From: Bicyclus anynana
Taxonomy: Eukaryota; Arthropoda; Insecta; Lepidoptera; Nymphalidae
Direction: 5' to 3'
DNA: 64,000 nucleotides
Assembly: GCF_947172395.1 (NCBI RefSeq)
Contig: NC_069104.1
Coordinates: 10,877,355 to 10,941,354 of the forward strand
The translations under genes were made by a program, and so were the position numbers. This document shows, piece by piece, positions 52,386 to 64,000 of this stretch. The notes under the pieces are model-generated. The model was given only the letters and a program-made list of their open reading frames with translations, was not told where the DNA came from and did not search any database. Positions within the stretch are counted from its first letter, which is position 1. Each line of letters opens with the position of its first letter.

Positions 52386-53836
52386 CAGTGGTATGCGCAG
52401 TGGACTTACAAGACGGAGAAACGATTTACCATACCATGTCAGCGGCATATGTGAGATTGTACTGTTTGCTGATGATACATCCTTAATTTTTAAGTCCGAC
52501 AGAAATAAAGATAACTCTGACGACGTAAACCGTGCCATATCGCATGTGTCGCATTGGTTCACTGCAAATAATCTACTTTTGAATGCTAAGAAAACAAAAT
52601 GTATTGAGTTTTCATTGCCAAATGTTATAAAACTAGATAAGTCTATAATGATCGATGGTGAAACACTAGAAATGGAGAGTTCCACAGTTTTCCTGGGAGT
52701 GACCTTGGATTGTAAACTTCAGTGGGGTGCTCATATAGAAAAACTGTCTGGTAAACTTAGCTCAGCGGCATTTGCCGTGAGAAAAATAAGACAGTTTACT
52801 GATGTCGATACAGCTAGGCTTGTTTATTTTGCGTACTTTCACAGCGTAATGTCTTACGGTATTTTATTGTGGGGCAAGGCTGCCGATATACAATCTATAT
52901 TTGTACTTCAAAAAAGAGCAATTCGAGCAATATATCAATTAAAATCACGCGAGTCCCTTCGTCAAAAGTTTAAAGAAATAGGTATACTAACAGTAGCCTG
53001 TCAATATATATATAACTGTATAATATATGTAAGACAAAATATTAATTTGTACAAACGAAAAGGAGATCTAAACCCACGTCTTACTAGACACGGGCATAAG
53101 TTAGTTATTTCTGCATATCGTCTCCAAAGAGTAAAAAAATCTTTTGTAGGTTTGGGTGTACTCTTCTATAATAAGATCCCCAAGACTGTGATGGACCTGC
53201 CAATGCATAGCTTTAAGCAATGTGTTAAAAAACATTTACTTAGTCGAGGGTACTACAACATTGATGAGTTCCTTAATGATAAAAATGCTTGGAGGCCGTT
53301 GGATCAGCTTCCACCTTCACACAGGAAGTAAAACTATAACAAATGTAAACAGTAATTGTTATCAATTGTAAATTATAATACTGTATGACTTTTTCAAAAG
53401 AGCAACTGTTGAGTTTCTTGCCGGTATCTTCTCAGCAGGACCTGCCTTCCGAACCGGTGGTAGAATCTTTACAAATAGTCAACTGACGTGTCAAAAGTGC
53501 TTGTAAACTGAGCCTACTTGAAATAAATGATTTTTGATTTTGATTTTGATTTTGATTTTGGAGGTCCTGGGTTCGAACCCCGTCTGGACCGATTGAGGTT
53601 TTCTTAATTGGTCCAGGTCTGGCTGGTGGGAGGCTTTGGCCGAGGCTAGTTTCCACCCTACCGACAAAGACGTACCGCCAAGCGACTTAGCGTTCCGGTA
53701 TGACGTCGTGTAGAAACCGAAAGGGGTGTGGATTTCATCCTCCTCCTAACAAGTTAGCCCGAATCCATCTTAGATTGCAACATTATTTACCATCAGGTGA
53801 GATTGTAGTCAAGGGCTAACTTGTAAAATATATAAA
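52386..53836 (+). mobile_element. SINE-A split by a LINE insertion
   Basis: SINE-A head (cagtggtatgcgcagtggac, ttacaagacgga) at 52386-52419 is continued by its box B and body (gaggtcctgggttcgaaccc) at 53561-53836. The LINE lies between. ggag occurs on both sides, so any target duplication is only about 4 bp. Confidence 0.93.
52420..53560 (+). mobile_element. 5'-truncated Jockey/CR1-type LINE with reverse-transcriptase C-terminus
   Basis: An open frame to 53331 contains the catalytic FADDTS (VLFADDTSLIF), then FLGVTLDCKLQWGAHI and YGILLWGKAADIQ. It is followed by a 3' UTR and a gattttgattttgattttga tail. The N-terminal endonuclease and palm start are missing, so it cannot move by itself. Nearly identical over its 3' part to 17576-18297, indicating recent activity of the family. 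Clade assignment is tentative. Confidence 0.92.
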
Positions 53837-54161
53837 AAAAAGAGACTAGTGACAGAATCGAAAATATAGCTCTCCTTCATAGTAATAGGACGAATAAGAA
53901 AACTTTGCTTATGCCATCCCTTTCATTGCGATGCGACAAATGAGAGAGTCATGTCACAGACACACAGTCACAGACAAAATTATTTCCTTATTTCTTGGCT
54001 CGCATCTTCAAAAAATCAAAAGAAGCTATGCTCAATGTCAAGGAAGTGATTTTTGTTTTGAAGTAATTACCCTTAACAACAATACGACAACTTCCAAGTT
54101 TTTTAAGCGTTAGTAAAGTATGATTTCTTATATTAGTTTTCTTTTGACAAACACCTTAAAC

Positions 54162-54459
54162 CTCAGACCAATTATAGAAGGACCTGTAACGCACTCATAG
54201 TCACATACAAAATTGTCTGTCATTTTCTGAGGAAAACGAGCTTAGATTTTGTATATATCTTATACTAAACTTAAAGTTTTTGTCCGTTTGTTACACCATT
54301 CAACTACACAAAAAGGTATTTTTACGGAGCTCTTTAACACGATTACAACTATTTAACATCGATTCCATAGAGACAGCTTTTATAATCGCGTTAGATCGTC
54401 GATCATATCAGAAAAGTAACACTTATCGAGGCAAGTCCCATACAAATAGTTGGTCTGAG
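54162..54459 (+). mobile_element. hAT-like MITE, copy 3
   Basis: 298 bp with ctcagacc / ggtctgag ends. Flanked by ccttaaac (54154-54161) and tcttaaac (54460-54467), an 8-bp duplication with one mismatch. Confidence 0.92.
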
Positions 54460-54467
54460 TCTTAAAC

Positions 54468-55720
54468 TTATAGGTACATGTATTGGTACATAAGATTAGC
54501 CGACACCGCAATCAATAGACAGACAGACGACAGACATACGCTAATGAATGCTGCACACAAATTCGAGTGGTCGACGAAACTGGCAAATAACGAGCAAAAG
54601 CCCAAAACAGAAACACGGGACGGGCTTACCCCGAGCGAAACGGACCGGATCAAGATACGACATCTAGCCGTGGTGCTAAAACTGAAAACCGGCCAAGTGC
54701 GAGTTGGACACACGCGAGTAGGGTTCCGTACCATTAAATATCAATAAAAACGACAAAAAATTACCTTTGTTTTATGGGAGCCCCCTTAAATATTTTGAAG
54801 TGATAACTTCTTATGGAAGGGCACAGATTAATCTATACTTCTATATATCAATACTAATAATATATAAAGCTGAAGAGTTTGTTTGTTTGTTTGTTTGTTT
54901 ATTTGTTTGTTTGTTTGTTTATTTGTTTGTTTGATTGATTGGTCCGATTTGAAAAAATTCTTTCAGTGTTAGATAGCCCATTTATCGAGGAAGGCTATAG
55001 GCTATATTATGTTATCCCCGTTTTCCTACGGGAACGGGAACCATGCGGGTTTAAAACGCGCGGCGTCTACTAGTTTTCAAGAAAAATGGCGTCTTATGTT
55101 TTTAAATATTTTAAAAACTGTTCTCAAAAACTAAAGAAATAAGATGGAGTATTTTTTTATTGGTAATTATTGAATATTATATTAATTTACGTAATAGTTA
55201 ATATACTATATAAAAAATAGCGAACTTCGGACTGATTTTACGACCACAGACTATTTTAAAAGTTTCTATATTGTTGGTGTCAAAAAGTTCTTCACCTCTC
55301 CGACTATAGAGGATTGTTAATTAAATTTAATAATTAATTGGATTCAATTAATTAAAGCAATATCACTTCTTTTGAGCGTTCCGAGAAGCACCGTTTTTTT
55401 ATTATTTGTTGTCACAGCAACAAGAGGTATTTTGTTCTGTGATATATTCTGTGAAAATTGCAATTGTCTCAGTTTATGAAATACAGAAATACAGACGGAC
55501 GGACGAACAGACAGCGGACTCTCAGTAATAGAGTCCCATTTTACCCTTTGGGTACAGAACCATAATAAAAACAAAGCCTGTATCAACACGCTGGCAACTT
55601 TAAACTTTATTGACTTTGTAATACGAACTAAATAGCTGTAAACTTTGTTCAAATATTTGTTACAAACAATCTACTTTGTGCTAACGTAAAATGAACTTTA
55701 AGATGGAAAGGTTTAAGCTG
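54468..55720. other. Intronic repeat mosaic
   Basis: 54500-54745 ends in gggttccgtacc, a terminal word shared (reversed) with 39495-39510. 54858-55072 is a reversed repeat C containing a gtttgtttgtttgtttgttt microsatellite. 55345-55570 has acagacggacggacgaacag and ctttgggtacagaacc, a related repeat. No gene. Confidence 0.6.
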
Positions 55721-56039
55721 TTTTTACATTGTGAGAAAGGTTTGTGTACACTTGGCTTTGAGCCAGAGTCGTGGGGTAAGCCAAAACTGTGACAGTATAG
55801 GTTTCGGATTTAGTGGATATTGGTACTCTTGACATCTTAAAATGTGCAATAATTCTTGTAGAAAAATATACACTGTTTTTTTTTTGATGTACGATTTTTG
55901 TATACTTAAGGGCCAGCGCAAATTAAGCAAGGCACATTTGTGAGAAATAAAACCAGATTAAGTTTTAATTTAGGGTAACATTAAGCTTTTTAAATCTATA
56001 TCTATAATATTTAAAAATACATCCCTTGGTCACGCCAAC

Positions 56040-56346
56040 ACGCGGGAACGGATTTACTATATTTAAAAAGGGGTAGGGGGTAGGGTAGGGTAGGAGTAGG
56101 GTACCCCTTTTAAGTACCCCTACCCTACAGGAGTAGAGTAGGGGTTTTATATAATCTATACTATTATTATAAAGCTGAAGAGTTTGTTTGTTTTTTTGGT
56201 TGAACCCGCTAATCTCAGGAACTACTGGTCCGATTTGCAAAATTATTTCAGTGTTAGATAGCCCATTTATCGAGGAAGGCTAAATATTCCCCTGTATTCG
56301 TAAAGGAACGGGAACCACGCAGGTGAAACCGCGCGGCATCAGCTAG
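56040..56346 (-). repeat. tagggg-rich palindrome and repeat C copy
   Basis: ggggtagggggtagggtagg (56068 on) pairs with the following acccctaccctac, and a reversed repeat C follows (tataaagctgaagagtttgt through ggaaccacgcaggtgaaacc). It is not telomeric: the G-rich unit is irregular. Confidence 0.75.
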
Positions 56347-56454
56347 TGTAAAATATATGCTATTGCCTGAATATGAATAAATAAACAAAATAAAAACTAG
56401 TATTGGGTAACGAAGAACGAGTTTTATTTATATAAATTGATTTTACACAGCAAT

Positions 56455-57943
56455 TAATAAAAAAAATTCAACCGACTTCCAACTCAAAAATAACCTAAAC
56501 TAAAAAGCAAAAAAAAACATCTTACCTATGTGCTACCTTCTAAACAGTTTGAAGGCGGTGCCAATCCAGTGTTTTAATTAAAGCCGTTTCTGAAAGAACT
56601 ACAGAAATTACGTAATTTAAACGGCTGGAATTGAAACATCACTGGCTTGGCACCGCCTTCAAACTGATCAGAAGGTAGCACATAGGTAAGATGTTTTTTT
56701 TTGCTTTTTAGTTTAGGTTATTTTTGAGTTGGAAGTCGGTTGAATTTTTTTTATTAAAATTTTTATTTTTTCATTTTTAGTGTTAGCACACCTACTGAAT
56801 GTGAACAAAAATTAATGAGCAATTAGTTGAAACGTTATTTTCTTATGATAAGTATCTAAGTCCTACAATCCCAATTTTAAAAATACTACCTTAACTCAAA
56901 TACAAAGTTTCACTCCCCCTTTATCCACACGTAATATGAATATTCAGAAAAACGTGAAAGGTGACTGTCCTCCGTCTTCATCACCAGACCCCCTATGCAG
57001 TCACAATCCATATGGGTGGAAAGTTCTCATCAATATAAAATTTATCAAGTCCAAACACAAGGTAGCTACTGTGAACCGTCGAGGAGTTCCATTAACTCTC
57101 CTTCATCTCCATCACCAGACCCCTAATACAGTCACAATCTATCCAGGTGGAAAGTTCTCATCAATATAAAATTATCAAGTCAAAACACAAGGTAGCTACT
57201 GTGAACCGTCGAGGAGTTCCCTTAACTCTCCTTCATCTCCATCACCAGACCCCTAATACAGTCACAATCTATCCAGGTGGAAAGTTCTCATCAATACAAA
57301 ATTATCAAGTCAAAACACAAGGTAGCTACTGTGAACCGTCGAGGAGTTCCCTTAACTATCCTTTGTCTTCATCACCAGACCCCTAAAACAGTCACAACCC
57401 ATCTAGGTGGAAAGTTCTCATCAATACAAATTTATCAAGGCCAAACACAAGGTAGCTACTGTGAACCATTGAGTAGTTCTCTTAACTCTTCTTCGTCTTC
57501 ATCATCAGACCCTTAATACAGTCACAACCCATCTAGGTGGAAAGTTCTCACCAATACAAATAAATCAAGCCCAAACAAAAGGTACCTGCTGTAAATCGTT
57601 GACGAGTTCCATCGTCTGTGTATCGGCTCCATCATCAGACCAACTCCAGACCTTCATAAAATTGTAGTTGTTTAAAATACCTTATGGAAACACTAACAAA
57701 CGCACTAGCCGTCTTTACGATTTTCGAAAGTTCCCCTCGATTTCTCCAGGATGCCATCATCAGATCCTGACATGAAAAAAATGGGACCACCCTGGAATCA
57801 AACCCTTCAAAACAAAAAAAGAATTTTCAAAATCGGTCCACAAATGACGGAATTATCGCTGGACATACATAAAAAAAAAAAAAAAAAAACATACATACAG
57901 CCGAACGTAGAACCTCCTCCTTTTTGGAAGTCGGTTAAAAATA
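56455..57943 (+). mobile_element. Element X copy 2
   Basis: Same parts as 2378-3612 in the opposite orientation: palindrome 56455-56757, five to six tandem units of about 130 bp at 56985-57640 (gtggaaagttctcatcaata, ggtagctactgtgaaccgtc), a poly-A run and the ccttttggaagtcggttaaa end. Repeated short open frames are artefacts. Confidence 0.9.
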
Positions 57944-58431
57944 GAATCTATTTCTGTTGCGAATCAATTTTATTCGAACGGCAAGCATTGGGGAACTGTA
58001 ACGAAAATACTGGGAAAATATGATTCGCAAACGCAATATTCGCTGGGCGGGGAGGAAGCGACAGACGCCGCCGGAAGTTGTCTCTAGCGATCGCGTCGCC
58101 GGCCGGACCTCTGCTTATTGAGAGTTTTTAAGCCTACCCCCTTTTTAAAAATGTATACCTTTTAGTGGGTAAATTTTTACTTAAATACTAGCGATCCCGG
58201 TCAAGCTTCGCTTTGGTTATCCTATTCTACTCCCACCCTACCCCTAACTACCCTTTTTTCGGAGGAGTATGGGAACGAACATTGTGACACGATAATTTTA
58301 TATATTAGATGGATTTTATTCATTATTTGTTGAAAATACACAGACTAACAATATAATAATTATGCATAAGACGACTTCTGGAGTACAACATTTTCTAATG
58401 ACACGAATAGGTAGTTAAAAAGTCAATAGCA

Positions 58432-58884
58432 ATTTTTTTTTTATTCTCTACAAGTTAGTACTACACTACAATCTCACTTGATGGTAAGTGTAGATGATGC
58501 AGTCTAAGATGAAAGCGAGCTATCTTGTTAAGAGTAGGATGAAATCCACACTCCTTTCGGTTTCTACACGACATCGTACCGGAACGCTAAATCTCTTGGC
58601 GGTACATCTTTGTCGGTAGGGTGGTGACTAACCACGGCCGAAGCCTCCCACCAGCCAAAAAATTAAATTAAGTAAAACAAATCAGCAAATGTACTGAAAA
58701 TAAAACTATCAAATTTTTTTTTATTTGGTAGCTGTATAAATCTAATTTTTGTTTTTCCTTCGCCGTTTCGAGACACGTATATTTCGTTTCTTAAAATGTA
58801 CAAAACTGTAAAGTTGGAGGTGCATACCCCGGATTCGATCCTACGCCCTCCAAATCGAAGGCAGAGGTCATATCCACTGGGCTT
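58432..58884 (-). mobile_element. Truncated SINE-A and SINE-B pieces
   Basis: 58432-58658 is a reversed SINE-A tail and body stopping at gaagcctcccaccagcca. 58751-58884 is a reversed SINE-B head (ttccttcgccgtttcgagac through tatccactgggct). Confidence 0.88.
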
Positions 58885-59639
58885 CTTTCATTCCATTTTA
58901 TACGACCTAGGCGTCCTATTACTTGACAAATTCAACTCGAAAGTAGCGAGTTGCGACATATAGCACGTTAAAATACTGCAAGTAAAAAAACATTTTTATC
59001 ATAGCTCGTTCGCTTAATTAGAACAGATTCTCTCAAAAACGGACATAAAATATCATGAGCGTCACTCTTATTTAAGTTCGGAATATCGCAACGCAAATTT
59101 TAAACTCATTTCCAGGTTTCCAATCTAAAATCGCGGTCCCTCAGGACTCTACCACTCGACTGCGAACGAATGGGGCGTGTAATCAACGGTGAAACGTGGG
59201 AATCGCGTAGAAAAAATGTTCAAAAGGTCTTGTTCAAACATTCAATGTCTGTATTTACATTCGATATGCGTATTAATTAATCCAAGTTATAAATCATATT
59301 CTGTTTAATAAAATACACGTAACCTATTTTTCAAATGTTGCGGTAGAGAATCTAATGCATTTCAACAAGCTCATTTAAATATTTTTTTTTAATTCATTGA
59401 TTTAGTAAAGCAATCAATTAGGAAGGACAATATTCTCGTGTTTTTAGCCAATGGTGAATGGTTTCTATACTTACTACGTTATCGGTAGTTAATTTGAAAT
59501 CCCGCGGCTCTAACATGCAAACAAATGCAGAGAAATAGTTAAAAAATATCGTCCTATAGCGGAGTTGTCTTTCGTCTCAACGCAATGAAAGAGATAGCGA
59601 TATTTGCTTTGGTTGAAAATTGTCTATTTCTGTTTTTTT
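58885..59639. other. No gene recognised
   Basis: AT-rich intron sequence without a recognised exon or repeat. Confidence 0.5.
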
Positions 59640-59812
59640 TCATCATCATCATCAACTCATATTCGGCTCACTGCTGAGCATGACTCCTCTCAGAATGAGA
59701 GGTCTTAGACCAATAGCTAGCCACGCTAGCCCAATGCGGGTTTTCAGATTTCACACGTAGAGAATTAAGAAAATTTTCAGGTATGTAGGTTTTCCTCACG
59801 ATGGTTTACCAC
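59640..59812 (-). mobile_element. SINE-B 3' part
   Basis: catcatcatcatcaactcat, ctcctctcagaatgagaggt and gcccaatgcgggttttcaga match reversed SINE-B, truncated after ttcctcacgatgg. Confidence 0.87.
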
Positions 59813-60181
59813 CATTAAAATCAGGTGGGCTATTTGTTTGTTTCGCAATACTTACTAGAATGGTAAAATAACAATACTGCATTGTACTCCAGGCTATCGC
59901 CCTCGTCTCCTAATATATTTTTAATATGAACGCGCTGCTGCAGTTGTCACAACAAACCGTTATTTCGGGCGCGTACAGAAATAAATGTCCACTATTTTTA
60001 TCGTTAAATTTACATTTTTTCCTCCTCTGTGTGCCGCATGTGTGGATTTTATATTTATATGGCTTTTCTTTTTACTGTTTTGCTTCTCAAATCGATCCGT
60101 ACGTACGGCATTACTGGCTGTATGTATATGGGAATATCCAGATAAAATGTAAACTATATATGTGACGTAATGGGTAACAGC

Positions 60182-60425
60182 GACAGTGATTGTACCATTA
60201 TTTTGTGGTAGAGGAAACACATCGAGCAGGTCTCAGAACTGGTGACCTTGATAGTAGGTTTAAGGGATCCCTTCCCTTCCGACTAGAAAACCTTCCCTGC
60301 CTGACATGTCCTCCATGCCCACACTAACAATTTATGATAAAAAAAACCACAAAACATTATTGCACAAAGCGTGACGGCGTCTACGCTGCCTAACAAACAA
60401 CCCAAGTCATCAAATACCCTCTTAT
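60182..60425 (+). repeat. Dispersed repeat E, copy 2
   Basis: Second copy of the repeat at 30921-31205 in the same orientation (agtgattgtaccattatttt, gtaggtttaagggatccctt, cctaacaaacaacc). Confidence 0.85.
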
Positions 60426-61670
60426 CCATACCAACACTGATACCTCCTCTCTTACAATAACCTAAATAATGAATGTCAATAGCACCTGTAATCGAATAAC
60501 TTATAATATTATTCCAGATTAAAATCTATCTCTGTGTCAAATTTCATCCAGATCCGTTTAGCTATCTTAAAGTTGAAAAGGTGTAAAGTAACCAATTAAG
60601 GTTTGGCGGTTTTACTCGAATAAGTTCCTGTTCCCGTGGGAATACGTGAATAAATTATTATAGCTTGTGTACGCGGTGATAATGTGACTTTGTAATGGTG
60701 AAAGAATTTGTATAATCGGCCAAGTAGTTTTTGAGTTAATTAAGTTATAGGTTTAGTAGATCCAGAGATTACCCGCTACAGTCTTACAAACTTTATCTCT
60801 TTAGTATAGATTAGAGATAAAAGCTAAACAATGTAGTGTTATTTGAAAGTGAAAGGTGTGAAATGCCCTACTAACGTAACGTGCGAGTTATTTCCGAATC
60901 CATGAAAATATTCCTGTCCCATCCTCGTGTTTGTATTCCACGTACAAACAGTCGTATTCCTTTAGAACAATTCAAGGAATTATAATCCTTATTCCAATGA
61001 AAGAACATTCAAACTCCCTTGTGCTGCAATGTACAAAATAATAGATGCATTGGAATATATGTACACAGCCGGTGGTAGTCTCAAACGCGGCTTTTCAGTG
61101 AGTGTCCGCCCATACATTTCGCTTTCAGCATTTTAGTGACGGGATATTTCGAAAAGTGAAATATATTGTTCATAGTTACACCTTAGTGAATGAAGTAAAA
61201 GCTTTGTGTATATTTGACAGTGTATTCTAACCGTTTTTATAAGTTTGAGGTAAATTTTCACTTTGTTTTCTTCGTTTGTTTATATTTACACTAGTTTCGT
61301 CGAAAGTTCAGTTTCCTGAATGAAAAATGGTTCAAAGTAAATTATGAATGATTGCTCATGCCAGCCGATATAAAATTGTCATAAAGAGTTTTTTTTTCCT
61401 TCAGCAAGCCGAAAGTTTCTGTTTTTATAACCAAGAAATAGGCGTCAGCTTAATGATATTAATTCAAAATATGTAAATGATGTTGTAAATCTGAAAATAT
61501 ATCTTTGAAGACGAGAAATTTTCCTTATTTTAATTGCGCTTAAAATATGTATAAAAATTTGAAAGATATCGAAATTCTTCGGAACATAAATCTTATACAA
61601 ATTTTTAAACATAACCTTTTTAGCTTTTATTAACCAAAACGATTTTAATATATATCCCTGAACATGAGAA
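60426..61670. other. Intronic DNA with a possible promoter-like stretch
   Basis: 60612-60760 is a diverged repeat C. 61080-61255 has a tcagtgagtg initiator-like word and no recognised repeat, ending tttgaggtaaat, which could be a donor. This is only suggestive of an internal first exon. Confidence 0.3.
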
Positions 61671-61671
61671 A

Positions 61672-62015
61672 TCATCATCATTATCAGCCGTTGGACGTCC
61701 ACTGCTGCACATAGGTCTCTTGCATGGGTTTCCAAACAACGGTCTCGAGCCGCCAGCATCCAACGGCTCCCTGCAACCCGCTCGAAGTTGTGCGAAGATG
61801 AAAAATCTTTATTCCTTAATAACTCGTACAATATACATTTTATAGCGACCCCGCACTAGAAAGCGCAGAGTTATTCGACCCCACACCAGGTGGACTGACG
61901 ACATCAAGCGAGTCGCAGGCATTTGCTAGATACAGGCGGCTCAGGATTGTGATGTTTGGAAGTCCCTACAAAAGGCCTATGTCCAGCAGATGCATGCAGA
62001 TGATGATGACATAGA
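61672..62015. mobile_element. Opposed RTE-type 3' ends
   Basis: 61676-61795 (minus: ccgttggacgtccactgctg, acggctccctgcaacccgct) and 61850-62010 (plus: caggtggactgacgacatca, aaaggcctatgtccagcag) are the same 3' end in opposite orientation. Confidence 0.82.
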
Positions 62016-63060
62016 AATTTTACATTAAAATATATTTATATTTCTTTTGCTATACGGAACACAATGCAAAACAGTGAATTGGGAATACAAATAAAAGACC
62101 ATGGCAGCAGAAAGGTTTTACCAAAATATATTTTAAACAGTTTCTTGCTATACCGACGGTACGTCGCACCAGCGGCTTGCAGTGTCGTAAAACAAATTTA
62201 TGGCGCGAGCCTCGTGTTGCATTAGGCGTGGGCAAGCTATTGTTTGTACCACGGACTTGAGTTAAACTAGACACCGCTTACAGTGATTCGTGCCATAGGC
62301 TACGAATTGGTCCCCTGTCTATTCTTCTTCTGTATTTCCTGTATAAATGTACTGAACATACGAAACAAAATAGGTCGCTTTTATACTTGTAGCCCACGCA
62401 TCATATCGTTAAGTAGCTGGCATAGTCGAATAAATAAATAAAAAAATACGGGGACTGCCGCGGTTAAGGTATTACACAGCATTTTTTATCAACTTATCCA
62501 ATTATAATTGTTTATTTATTTTATGCAGTATTTTTTTCCTTAAAAAAGAATAGAAAATAAAAAAAATAATAAATGTATTTACGTTGAGTTAAATCGAACT
62601 CTGGTTTAATAAGTTTTGCCCCTAAGTTTCACACCACTTGTCCAGTTCAGTCGATATGATGGTCCAAATGTGTTAATTAAGTGTTAGGTTTATTTTCGTT
62701 ACGGAATTTCTTGATACGGTCGCCGCGCTCAAAGCCCGCGATAAAAACTACGCAATAGCTTAATAAAATGAGGCCTTATTGCTGCTAATTGGTTATATTT
62801 TCATGTTCACTTTGCAGCTCGTCCTTTGATATAGCCCATCTTTATCGATCTCCACCTTTCTGCCTCTTCCCACTCTCGGCGACCTTCTTGGATACATCCT
62901 CCCAATGCTACTCCTGACCTACTATATTCCTCGTTCCATCCCATCACGCTGTTGGCTTTTCAATTGTTTTCAATACTTTTTGCGTGTTAACAAATATTCT
63001 TACACACTTTCGTGCTTATTCATAATATTATTAGGTCAAACGTTAACATTTATTTTAAAA
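62016..63060. other. No gene recognised
   Basis: AT-rich intron or flank without identified exon; a few short open frames without similarity. Confidence 0.5.
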
Positions 63061-63082
63061 CAGCTTATGATATGTTTTGCCG

Positions 63083-63580
63083 GCTCCTCGACAGAATATT
63101 CTTTCCGAACCGATGATAGAGTCACTACTAACTTGACATTGCAAAAGTGTTTGTATATTAAACCTACTTGAAATATTAAAAGACGTTTGTACTTTGTCTT
63201 TGCAAGCTTTTGAGATGTGGGGGCTAAGGAAAGTCTTATAAATTTCCTGGAAAGACTTCGTTTCGAATGATCAAGTTTTAAAAAGAGTCAATTGTGACCG
63301 AAGCCACATGACAATCATTAATAGAGGAAAATCGCATCTTTCGGGCATCTGCAAAGGGGATCCCTCTATAAGTTTTCTAGGTTGATCCTAGAAGGTACGA
63401 CACCCAGAAAACGTGCTCGAGGACGACAGCGAAGAAAGTGGATAGATGATTAATTTTAAACATTTGTATACCATAATTGTGAATCATTGTTAGGTACCTA
63501 ATACATAAGACCATCTTTGTATAACTAAATTTAATGTTTCTTCCAAATAAATGATTCTGATTCTGATTCTGATTTTGATA
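63083..63580 (+). mobile_element. LINE 3' end fragments
   Basis: 63083-63180 (gccggctcctcgacagaata, ccgaaccgatgatagagtca, cctacttgaaat) is a diverged relative of the LINE 3' UTR at 53420-53530. 63395-63450 reads like an RTE-type coding end (aaacgtgctcgaggacgaca), and 63541-63580 is a caaataaatgattctgattc tail. Confidence 0.75.
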
Positions 63581-64000
63581 TCAAAGAGTCGACCAAGTTA
63601 GCATACACACAGCTTTGAAAATATTGCAAAAGACCGGAAGAGCTTTCAATACATGACCGCCAAACTTCAGCTGGAATAGGCACCTAATGGTGATTTTTTG
63701 TAACCCTCTGGAACCTTCTGCAGCATCTAAGCCGACATTTAATTGTTTAAAGCCTCGGATTCGACTCTGGTAGAGCTTTTACATTGCTTTATCCCCTGGT
63801 GACTCATGCTACGCTCTTTTTAGGGAGCTACAGCAAATACTGAGTACACAATGCCCTGATCTAGATCTGTCAACTGGAAGATCCATGTATCTTAGGATGT
63901 AACCTTATAAAACAAATGTTTACAGTCTGACTATAGATAGTGGAATTTGTTCTCGAGCACTCAATATAAATTACCGGAACGTCTGACATATATCTCGAGA
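63581..64000. other. No gene recognised
   Basis: No open frame or repeat family is recognised to the window end. The next Dys exon must lie beyond. Confidence 0.5.

Overview
The window is a stretch of insect nuclear DNA, most likely from a butterfly or moth. The lepidopteran call rests on long AT-rich introns, two tRNA-derived SINE families of the kind common in Lepidoptera, RTE-type and Jockey/CR1-type retrotransposon fragments, and many small DNA-transposon remnants. It is dominated by one large plus-strand gene, the orthologue of dystrophin (Dys). I assembled 33 coding exons by hand between 11818 and 51757. All introns are GT-AG, and every phase joins. The exons give one open frame of 7,880 nt: a split first codon plus 2,626 codons. 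The gene is open at both ends. The initiator exon is not recognised in the first 11.8 kb, and the WW, EF-hand and ZZ C-terminus lies beyond the window.

Layout: 1-11817 is upstream or intronic DNA full of repeats: a 2.2 kb element with 26-bp perfect inverted ends holding a tandem-repeat/palindrome element, a 540-bp inverted-repeat element, nested SINEs and a tandem-repeat block. Exons 1-6 (11818-19138) encode the two calponin-homology domains that bind actin. Exons 7-24 (20584-42071) encode the first part of the spectrin-repeat rod, including a threonine-rich hinge in exon 13. Exons 25-26 (43171-45228) encode about 474 residues of probably disordered Ser/Thr/Pro/acidic sequence inserted into the rod. 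Exons 27-33 (45866-51757) return to the rod. The rest (51758-64000) is at least 12 kb of intron with a LINE nested in a SINE, a hAT-like MITE, a large element inverted relative to the one near 2.4 kb, and retroelement fragments.

The protein would link actin at its N-terminus to the membrane dystroglycan complex at its missing C-terminus. No second cellular gene is supported; the other long open frames are retrotransposon remnants, repeats or antisense shadows.

The most unusual feature is recurrent. At least six short GC-rich exons (5, 11, 14, 19, 21, 32) are followed in the next intron by tandem, decaying partial copies of themselves. In five of them the copied part is the 3' end or interior, often with the splice donor. 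In addition, SINE or RTE fragments end within about 8-41 nt of the 3' splice sites of six exons (5, 6, 7, 18, 21, 31). No CRISPR array, operon or prokaryotic feature is present.
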